58,820 nt of DNA from Arthrobacter sp. ISL-85 (lineage in GTDB: Bacteria > Actinomycetota > Actinomycetes > Actinomycetales > Micrococcaceae). Shown in pieces: positions 52,816-58,820 of the stretch. Below the pieces are notes generated by a model. That model was not told where the DNA came from, searched no databases, and saw only the letters and a program-made list of their open reading frames with translations. Positions within the stretch are counted from its first letter, which is position 1, and each line of letters begins with the position of its first letter. The stretch lies in contig NZ_JAGGPQ010000034.1 in the NCBI RefSeq assembly GCF_018613675.1, positions 1 to 58,820 of the forward strand, given 5' to 3'. Position numbers and translations under genes: made by a program.

Positions 52816-53859
52816 CTATCGCCTGGGAGCTGCGATGGAATCGCGGCTCACCAGGGGGCAGTCCAGGATGGTCGGGTGAAGTGCCATAAGGGCAAGGTCG
52901 GTCTTGCCCTCGATGGCGTCAATCAGGTGCCCGGTGGCCCAGGCGCCCATTTCGTAGTGCGGAAGGGCCACGGTTGTAAGGGCCGGGTGGAGGTTGGCGG
53001 CGATCAGCTGCTGGTCGTCGAAGCCCACGATTGATAGGTCCGAAGGGATGGCGAGTCCCAGTTCGGCCGCGGCACGGTAGGCGCCCATGGCCATTCGGTC
53101 GTTGTAGCAGAACAGGCCGGTCGGCCGGTCCTCGCGAGCCAGCATCCGCCGGGCTGCTTCATAGCCGCCCTGCACTTCGGAGACCTCGGACTCGACAGGT
53201 GCCGCGTCGCCGTCGAGCCCTGCTTCTATCAGCGTGGCCCGGAAGGCCTGGAGCCGTTGCCGGGTTGCGGGGACATCGTCGGTGTTGTTGATGAAGCCCA
53301 CCCGGGTGTGGCCGGCCTCAAGGAGCGCGCCCACGGCGGCGCGTGCACCGCCTTCTTCGTCCGGGATCACGGCCGTGATGTTTCCGCCGGTGGCCACCGA
53401 GTCCACCAGGACGGAGGGGACGCTGCCGAGGTTGGCGGGCAGCTCCACGTTGCGGTGGTACATGGTGGCATAGAGGATTCCATCCACACGCCGTTCCAGG
53501 AGGGCTTCGACGTCGGCCCGCCGCGCTTCCAGGTTTGCTGAGCCGGAGGTGTTGATGATCATGAGGTTGTATCCCCGGGCTTTAGCCGCTTCGTCCGCGC
53601 CGAGGATGATCCGGCCCGCGTGGGGTGTGGTCGCGATGTCCTCGCTGACCAGTCCAAGCATCCCGGTCCGCTGGGTGCGGAGCGCCTGCGCAAGTCGGTT
53701 GGGGCCATAGCCCAGTTGCTCTGAGATGGTCCGCACCTTGTCCCGGGTTTCGGGGCTGATCCGGGCATAGGAGACGTCGTTGAGGACGTGGGAGACCGTT
53801 GTCACGGAGACCCCGGCGGCGGCGGCCACGTCCTTGATGCCGATGTTCTTGTTGCTCAT
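52816..53859 (-). CDS. LacI-family regulator, fructan module 2
   Basis: 347 residues. The HTH is GIKDVAAAAGVSVTTVSHVL; the hinge is YGPNRLAQALRTQRTGMLGL. The effector domain ends VGFDDQQLIAANLHPALTTV and DCPLVSRDS. It is embedded within the operon, 70 bases after the second permease gene. Likely targets are the AAANCGTTTT sites between the divergent binding-protein and inulin fructotransferase genes (57146-57317). The inducer is probably DFA III or a product of it. Confidence 0.9.
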   Translation of the reverse strand: MSNKNIGIKDVAAAAGVSVTTVSHVLNDVSYARISPETRDKVRTISEQLGYGPNRLAQALRTQRTGMLGLVSEDIATTPHAGRIILGADEAAKARGYNLMIINTSGSANLEARRADVEALLERRVDGILYATMYHRNVELPANLGSVPSVLVDSVATGGNITAVIPDEEGGARAAVGALLEAGHTRVGFINNTDDVPATRQRLQAFRATLIEAGLDGDAAPVESEVSEVQGGYEAARRMLAREDRPTGLFCYNDRMAMGAYRAAAELGLAIPSDLSIVGFDDQQLIAANLHPALTTVALPHYEMGAWATGHLIDAIEGKTDLALMALHPTILDCPLVSRDSIAAPRR

Positions 53860-53929
53860 TTGTCTCCCACGTCCTTATGGATGGTCATGGCCCCTGGGGG
53901 TTACCAGTAGGCTACTCGTTCGTTTGGGC

Positions 53930-54862
53930 TCAGCCCTTGACGGCGCCGAGCGTCATGCCTGCAACAATTTTGCGCTGCAGGAGAAGGGTGAGAAGGATGA
54001 CCGGGATTGAGTAGACAGCCGCTAGGGCAGTCATCGACCCCCAGTCCAGGCCGAACTGGGTTTGGAAGTTGGCGATCACCACGGGGGTGGTCTGGGACCG
54101 GACAGCGGTCATGAGGAGCGCGAACAGGAATTCGTTCCACGAGGCCAGGAAGGCGAAAATCGCGGTGACCGCGATGCCGCCGGACACTACGGGGATCACC
54201 ACACGCCACAATGCGCCGAGCCTGCTGCAGCCATCGACGGTCGCCGCCTCTTCCAAGTCCTTCGGCACCGCTTCGAAGAAGCTGGACATCAGCCAGATGG
54301 ACAGCGGGAGGGAGATGGTGGTGTGTGCGATGGACAGGGCGATGGGCGTGTCCGCCAGGCCCACGGAGGCCATCATGGATGCCAGCGGGATACCGATGGC
54401 CACCGGCGGGACCATGCGCGTGACCAGGGCGGCCATGATGAAAACCCTGCCGCTGCGGGTCTTGTACCGGGTGATCCCGTACGCCGCGGGAACGGCCAGG
54501 ACCAGCGAGAGGGCTGTGCTGATCACGGCCGTCTGGACGCTGTTAATGAACGACGCCGGCACGCCACTTCGGCTGAGGGCATTTACATAGTTCGCCATGG
54601 TCCATTCCTTGGGAAGGATGGTGGGCGGGACAGCGATCGTGTCGATGGGGGTCTTGAAAGACGTGAACAGCAGGTAGAGGAACGGGAACCCGTAAAGGAC
54701 CAAGGCGGCGGTAAGCAGGATCCACAGTATGGTCCTGGTGCTGCGCCTCCCGGCCTCGAGTCCTTCGCGGTTGACACCCCGGCGCCTGCGGCCGATGTCT
54801 GCCGGCGAGGACCCCGTGCTGGTTTTCCGTGCAGGGATTGTTGGCCTTTGAATGGTACTCAT
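53930..54862 (-). CDS. CUT1 ABC sugar permease (MalG type), fructan module 2
   Basis: 310 residues; the ATG overlaps the preceding stop (TGATG). First helix ILWILLTAALVLYGFPFLYL after a basic N-terminal tail of about 40 residues. The EAA loop is EAATVDGCSRLGALWRVVIP. Part of the importer predicted to take up DFA III. No ATPase gene is in the operon. Confidence 0.92.
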   Translation of the reverse strand: MSTIQRPTIPARKTSTGSSPADIGRRRRGVNREGLEAGRRSTRTILWILLTAALVLYGFPFLYLLFTSFKTPIDTIAVPPTILPKEWTMANYVNALSRSGVPASFINSVQTAVISTALSLVLAVPAAYGITRYKTRSGRVFIMAALVTRMVPPVAIGIPLASMMASVGLADTPIALSIAHTTISLPLSIWLMSSFFEAVPKDLEEAATVDGCSRLGALWRVVIPVVSGGIAVTAIFAFLASWNEFLFALLMTAVRSQTTPVVIANFQTQFGLDWGSMTALAAVYSIPVILLTLLLQRKIVAGMTLGAVKG

Positions 54863-55764
54863 CAGGTGTCCTTTCCTGGCCGCCAGATGGTGCTGACCGC
54901 GACGAAGGCGATGGCGAGCATGGCCAACAGGTAAATGGTGCCCATGGCGCTCGCGAGGCCGGGATCGCCGAAGCGGATCATGGTCCGGTAGATGAGCAGG
55001 CTCATGGTTTCGGAGGCGGACTGTGGCCCGCCGTTGGTCTGGATCAGGATGGTGTCAAAAGCCCTGGCCGCGTCAATGCCGCGGACCACCAGGGCCACTG
55101 CGATCACCGGCCGGAGCAGCGGAAGGATGATCCGGAACAGCAGGGCGGGTGCCCGCGCCCCGTCGAGCCGTGCCGCCTCGATGAGGTCTCCCGGGATGTT
55201 CTGCAGTCCGGCGAAGAGCACCAGGCACATGAATGAGGTGGTGAGCCAGATGTCCGGGATGGCAACGGAGAACAGGACGATGTCCGGATTCGAGAGCCAG
55301 CCGATCTGGTTCGGGTTCTGCAGGATGCCCGCCTGGTTCAGCAGCGAGCCGAGCAGCCCGAAGTTGTCGATCATGAGGAACTTCCAGAGCAAACCGGCCA
55401 CGATGGGCGCGATCATCAGCGGATACAGGAACATGGTCCGCCAGACCTGTGATGCCTTGCCAAGCATGGTGAACAGGAGCGCCATGCCCAGGCCAAGCGC
55501 GAACTCAAGTGTCACCACCATGAGGGTGTAGGCGAGCGTCCGCCACCCGGCGCCGATGAAATCCGGGGATGTGAAGGCGTGGACGTAGTTGTCCAGGCCC
55601 ACGAAGTCGCGGGGACCACCGACGATGGGGGAGATCTTGAAGAAGCTGTCCGAGATAAGGCGGAACAGCGGATAAGCAACAAAGACTGCGAGGAACAGCG
55701 CCGCCGGAGTCATGAGGTAGAGGGCAAAGCGGCGATCAGGGATACGCACGGGGTTCTCTTCCAC
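54862..55764 (-). CDS. CUT1 ABC sugar permease (MalF type), fructan module 2
   Basis: 300 residues. First helix FALYLMTPAALFLAVFVAYP; EAA loop EAARLDGARAPALLFRIILP. A 12-bp hairpin lies between it and the binding-protein gene, probably lowering its level relative to the binding protein. Partner of the MalG-type permease downstream. Confidence 0.92.
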   Translation of the reverse strand: MEENPVRIPDRRFALYLMTPAALFLAVFVAYPLFRLISDSFFKISPIVGGPRDFVGLDNYVHAFTSPDFIGAGWRTLAYTLMVVTLEFALGLGMALLFTMLGKASQVWRTMFLYPLMIAPIVAGLLWKFLMIDNFGLLGSLLNQAGILQNPNQIGWLSNPDIVLFSVAIPDIWLTTSFMCLVLFAGLQNIPGDLIEAARLDGARAPALLFRIILPLLRPVIAVALVVRGIDAARAFDTILIQTNGGPQSASETMSLLIYRTMIRFGDPGLASAMGTIYLLAMLAIAFVAVSTIWRPGKDT

Positions 55765-55773
55765 TGGTTGGGG

Positions 55774-55810
55774 CCGCGGCCGGCACTGCCATTGCTGATG
55801 CCGGCCGCGG
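55774..55810 (-). terminator. Attenuator-like hairpin between binding protein and permease
   Basis: CCGCGGCCGGCA (55774-55785) pairs perfectly with TGCCGGCCGCGG (55799-55810), just after the binding-protein stop. Same position and logic as the hairpin at 41107-41148. Confidence 0.7.
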
Positions 55811-55814
55811 AGTC

Positions 55815-57092
55815 TTACTTGAGGAGGGCCTGGATTTTGGTCTTGGCGTCAGCCAGCAGGGCCGCGCTGTCTCCGCCTGCCACAGCCTTCTGGAGCATCG
55901 GCACCAGAACGGTGTCGACGATTTGCTGCCACTTTGCCGTTGCAGGGCGCGTCGCGGTCGCAGGGGCGTTAAGGGTTTCGATAAGCGGCTTGAAGCTCTC
56001 GTAGCCGGGCTGGTCCTGGTACTTCTGGAAGGCTGAGACCCTGGCCGCCAGGCCAAGGCTTGACTGGATGGCCAGATCGTTGTGGTCGAAGGCGCACTTG
56101 ACGAACTTCTTTGCAGCGTCCGTGTTCTTGGTTGCCTTTGGCACGGAAAGGTACCAGGGGCCGGGAACACCGGCCACGCCGGCGGAGCCGCCGATCATTG
56201 CAGCCGTTCCCACCTTGCCGTAGACAGGGGAGTCCTTGGGGATCTGCCGGTACGCGTGGGCCCAGAACTGGGTCATGGCCGTCTTGCCCTGGTTGAAGAG
56301 GTTCTGGGCGGCGGCCCAGTCAACCTGCGCCGCGCCCGGAGGGGCATCCTTTACAAGGCTGGTGTAGAAATCCAGTGCTTGTTTGCTGGCTGCGTTGTCG
56401 ATGATGACGTTGTTGTTGCTGTCGAGGACCATCGGCGAGCCGGCCTGCAGCACATGTGCGAGGTACTCGGTTTCAACACCGCCCTTCACATCGGTTCCGT
56501 ACATGCCGTCCTTGGTGAAGAAGGCAGAGATGTCCTGATACTGCTGCCAGGTCTTGGGTGCGGCCAAGTCGTAGCCGTACTTGGCCTTGAAGTCCGCCTT
56601 GTTCTTGGCGTCTTCGAACAGGTCCTTGCGGTAAAGGACAATCTCGGCGTTTGTCCATGCGGGCATCCCGATGAAGTGTCCGTCGACATTGGCTTCCCTG
56701 ACCAGCGAAGGGAAGATGTCCTTCTTTGCCTCGTCAGTGAAGAGCTCATCGATGGGCTGCAGGGCATCCTTGAAGCTTGGCAGCCAGACCGAGTCGAGCG
56801 CGGCTACATCGAATGAGACGGTGCCGGAGGAGAACTCGCTGGAGAGGCGGTTGAACAGGCCGTCGTAAGGGAGTTCGACGAAGTTGACGTTGACGCCGGT
56901 GTCTTTCTTGCACTGATCGGCGATGGGCTGCAATTCGGCATGTCCACCGGCCTCAACCAGGACGTTGATGGAGCTGCCGCCGCTTTCTGCGGGTGCGGGG
57001 CCCCCTGCGCCGCAGCCGGTTGCGACCAGGGCGACGGCGGTACAAATGCCGCCGATGGCGGCGAGCTTGGAGGTTGTCTTTCGAGAGGACAT
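55815..57092 (-). CDS. CUT1 sugar-binding lipoprotein, fructan module 2 (DFA III uptake candidate)
   Basis: 425 residues from ATG 57092; longer frames run into the divergent promoter. Lipobox VATGC, Cys27. Family 1 features: INVLVEAGGHAELQPIADQC, then YDGLFNRLSSEFSSGTVSFD and GMPAWTNAEIVLYRKDLFED. As the first gene of the operon that ends with the GH91 hydrolase, it most likely binds the product of the exported inulin fructotransferase. It is divergent from that enzyme and shares its regulatory region. Confidence 0.9.
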   Translation of the reverse strand: MSSRKTTSKLAAIGGICTAVALVATGCGAGGPAPAESGGSSINVLVEAGGHAELQPIADQCKKDTGVNVNFVELPYDGLFNRLSSEFSSGTVSFDVAALDSVWLPSFKDALQPIDELFTDEAKKDIFPSLVREANVDGHFIGMPAWTNAEIVLYRKDLFEDAKNKADFKAKYGYDLAAPKTWQQYQDISAFFTKDGMYGTDVKGGVETEYLAHVLQAGSPMVLDSNNNVIIDNAASKQALDFYTSLVKDAPPGAAQVDWAAAQNLFNQGKTAMTQFWAHAYRQIPKDSPVYGKVGTAAMIGGSAGVAGVPGPWYLSVPKATKNTDAAKKFVKCAFDHNDLAIQSSLGLAARVSAFQKYQDQPGYESFKPLIETLNAPATATRPATAKWQQIVDTVLVPMLQKAVAGGDSAALLADAKTKIQALLK

Positions 57093-57145
57093 CGCTGTCG
57101 ACTCCCTTTCTCTTGAACGGAAAGGCGGGAACTGGAACGGGGTGA

Positions 57146-57317
57146 AAAACCGTTTTGCTAAAACGACTTGGCAACAGATTAGGACCTCCCCGCGAGGGGT
57201 GTCAAGGGCCACAATCCGCCAATGCTTGACAAAATCCGGCGCAGTTATTTTGGCGTTGACAGTCCTGCGCGGCCCCTCATAGCGTTGGGCGAGGCTTCGA
57301 AGGCAAATCGTTTTTGC
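57146..57317. promoter_or_regulatory. Divergent promoter region with repeated LacI-like operators
   Basis: Minus-strand promoter: TTGACA (57205-57200), 18-bp spacer, TAATCT (57181-57176). Plus-strand promoter: TTGACA (57256-57261), 18-bp spacer, TAGCGT (57280-57285). Three related motifs occur near the start points: AAAACCGTTTTGC (57146-57158), its inverted neighbour AAGTCGTTTTAGC (57169-57157, minus) and AAATCGTTTTTGC (57305-57317). They share A-N2-CGTTTT-N-GC and are placed to block each promoter. Confidence 0.7.
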
Positions 57318-57372
57318 ACCGTGGCGCCTTGGAAGCCAATGAAACAATCTTTGACCCCATGGAGGAGAACCA

Positions 57373-58731
57373 GTGGAACGATCGATGGAAAAGAACCTGC
57401 GCGCGGCTGACCCGAGCCGCCGTCGAATGCTCGGAGCCGGTGCCGCAGGCACGCTGGCGGCGGCACTCACGCTCGGAGTCCAGCAAAACGCGAAGGCCGA
57501 CGACGCCGGCAAAGGAGTGCTCTTAGACGCGCCCAACACCTACGATGTGACCGCCTGGAAAATCAAGGGCCATCCCGAGATCACGGCCCAGTCCGATATC
57601 GGTGCCGTCATCAACGACATCATCGGAGACATCAAGCGGCGGCAGGCGAGCCCCCAAACGAAACCTGGAGCTGTGATCGTCATTCCGCCGGGCGACTATG
57701 ATCTTCGGACCCAGGTGGTGGTCGATATCAGCTTCCTGACTATTGCGGGGTTCGGACACGGCTTCTTCTCCCGCAGCATCGCCTACAACGTGGACACCAC
57801 GGGATGGGCGGAGCTCCAGCCCGGCGGCAGCCACATCCGTGTCCTCACTCCTGCGGCCACACCCCAGGCATTCCTGGTGCGCCGCGGCGGTAATCCGCGC
57901 TTGTCCGGAATCGTGTTCAGGGATTTCTGCCTCGATGGCGTCGAGTTCGTACCTGACCAGAACAGCTACCGCAACGGCCGCACCGGGATCGAGGTGGCCT
58001 CGGATAACGACTCCCTGCACATCACGGGAATGGGATTTGTGTACCTGGAGCACGCGCTCATTGTCCGTGGCGCCGACGCCCTGCGCGTGCACGACAACAT
58101 GATCGCTGAATGCGGAAGCTGCGTTGAACTGACAGGGGCGGGCCAGGCGACGATTGTGAGCGACAACCTCATGGGGGCCGGCCCGGACGGGGTCACGCTC
58201 CTTGCCGAGAACCATGAAGGCCTGCTCATTACCGGCAACAACCTCTTTCCGCGGGGACGGAGCCTTATCGAACTCACGGGATGTACCAGGAGTTCGGTGA
58301 CATCCAACCGCATGCAGGGCTTCTACCCTGGGATGATGCGCCTGCTCAATGGCTGCAAGGAAAACCTGGTCACGTCCAACCACTTCCGGCGGGGAACCGA
58401 AGGCTTCCCGCCCTTCCTCAGCAGAGGCAACGGACTGGACGACTTCTACGGCGTTCTCCACGTGAGCGGAGACAACAATCTCATCTCCAACAACGTCTTC
58501 GCATACGACGTTCCTCCTGCCCGGGTCCTTCCCCCGAACGCCCAGCCCACCATCATCCTCATCGCTGCGGGTGACGCCAACGTCGCGGCCCTCAACCACG
58601 TCATCACCAACGTCGCCGCCCAACACGTGGTCCTCGACGCGTCAACCACCCACTCGAAGGTTATGGACAGCGGGCCCGCCTCCACGATCACTTCCTACAG
58701 CCCGGACACCGCGATCCGGCCGACCCCCTGA
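57373..58731 (+). CDS. Exported GH91 inulin fructotransferase (DFA III-forming)
   Basis: 452 residues from GTG 57373, preceded by GGAGGAG. A Tat signal (SRRRMLGAGAAGTLAAALTL) is followed by the mature start near NTYDVTAWKIKGHPEITAQS. The protein closely follows the DFA III-forming inulin fructotransferase of known structure (Bacillus sp. snu-7, as I recall it) along its whole length: PGDYDLRTQVVVDISFLTIA, GFGHGFFSRSI, FCLDGVEF and TITSYSPDTAIRPTP at the end. Catalytic Asp235 and Glu246 are present. It splits difructose units from inulin as DFA III (EC 4.2.2.18) outside the cell, for uptake by the divergent operon. Confidence 0.93.
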   Translation: MERSMEKNLRAADPSRRRMLGAGAAGTLAAALTLGVQQNAKADDAGKGVLLDAPNTYDVTAWKIKGHPEITAQSDIGAVINDIIGDIKRRQASPQTKPGAVIVIPPGDYDLRTQVVVDISFLTIAGFGHGFFSRSIAYNVDTTGWAELQPGGSHIRVLTPAATPQAFLVRRGGNPRLSGIVFRDFCLDGVEFVPDQNSYRNGRTGIEVASDNDSLHITGMGFVYLEHALIVRGADALRVHDNMIAECGSCVELTGAGQATIVSDNLMGAGPDGVTLLAENHEGLLITGNNLFPRGRSLIELTGCTRSSVTSNRMQGFYPGMMRLLNGCKENLVTSNHFRRGTEGFPPFLSRGNGLDDFYGVLHVSGDNNLISNNVFAYDVPPARVLPPNAQPTIILIAAGDANVAALNHVITNVAAQHVVLDASTTHSKVMDSGPASTITSYSPDTAIRPTP

Positions 58732-58820
58732 CGAAACGGTGTGTCTTGCGCGAGTCGAACCGCGCCACAAGTTTGCCTGCGGTTGATGCGGACAGTGGGG
58801 GACTGTCCGATAAACGGTGT
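58732..58820. other. Window end: hairpin and possible IS terminus
   Basis: GGACAGT (58790-58796) and ACTGTCC (58802-58808) form a 7-bp hairpin that could terminate the fructotransferase gene. The last bases, TGTCCGATAAACGGTGT, resemble what I remember of IS256-like element ends; this is unverified and the element would lie outside. Confidence 0.35.

Noticed and set aside
57226..57251. A further TTGACA...TATTTT promoter on the plus strand
   Set aside because: The spacer is only 14 bp; the TTGACA at 57256 with an 18-bp spacer is a better candidate.
57523..58626. 367-codon antisense frame
   Set aside because: Shadow of the inulin fructotransferase gene.
1..58820. CRISPR arrays, tRNA or rRNA genes, riboswitches
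   Set aside because: I saw no regularly spaced repeats, no cloverleaf-like segment with the T-loop GTTCRA pattern, and no known riboswitch core; a scan with tRNAscan-SE or Rfam would be decisive.

Overview
This looks like chromosomal DNA of a high-GC actinobacterium of the Arthrobacter / Pseudarthrobacter / Paenarthrobacter type. The evidence is strong GC bias at third codon positions, Tat-exported enzymes, CUT1 sugar ABC importers without their own ATPases, and a GH91 inulin fructotransferase, a family best known from Arthrobacter. This assignment is inference from composition and families; no 16S gene is present.

Layout. 0-5.6 kb is a worn accessory region: the 3' end of an IS21-type element, small hypothetical proteins, a cupredoxin lipoprotein, two small alpha/beta-barrel proteins and several frameshifted remnants. 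5.6-13.2 kb holds secreted phospho-/metallo-hydrolase types: a Tat-exported PHP protein, a phosphodiester glycosidase and a large YncE/phosphatase fusion. A C-terminal scrap of a GH91 gene lies at 13.2 kb. 13.4-16.3 kb is an HxlR regulator divergent from an SDR-thioesterase-TDT channel operon. 16.8-23.8 kb is a beta-galactoside module: LacI regulator, CUT1 importer and GH42. 24-30.5 kb has a damaged Doc-type toxin-antitoxin locus, a TetR-linked catabolic operon with two decayed members, and an SRPBCC/ArsR cluster.

31-58.7 kb is the most coherent part: two fructan modules. In the distal module (48.8-58.7 kb) a Tat-exported GH91 inulin fructotransferase (plus strand) stands divergent to a seven-gene minus-strand operon: CUT1 binding protein, two permeases, LacI regulator, intracellular GH32, PfkB fructokinase, and a second GH91 protein without signal peptide that fits difructose-anhydride III hydrolase. 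The predicted flow is inulin to DFA III outside the cell, import, opening to inulobiose, cleavage to fructose, phosphorylation. The proximal module (31-47.2 kb) has a LacI regulator, a complete Opp-type importer, a Tat-exported GH32 with the DPQRP signature of levan fructotransferase, a fructokinase, a second CUT1 importer, and an intracellular GH32 with an aldo-keto reductase. Its likely substrate is levan or its products.

Regulation is partly readable: repeated palindromes at LacI promoters, a promoter/operator block carried to a second transcription unit by a duplication followed by a deletion, and strong intercistronic hairpins after binding-protein genes. No database or program was used; family names rest on motif recognition.
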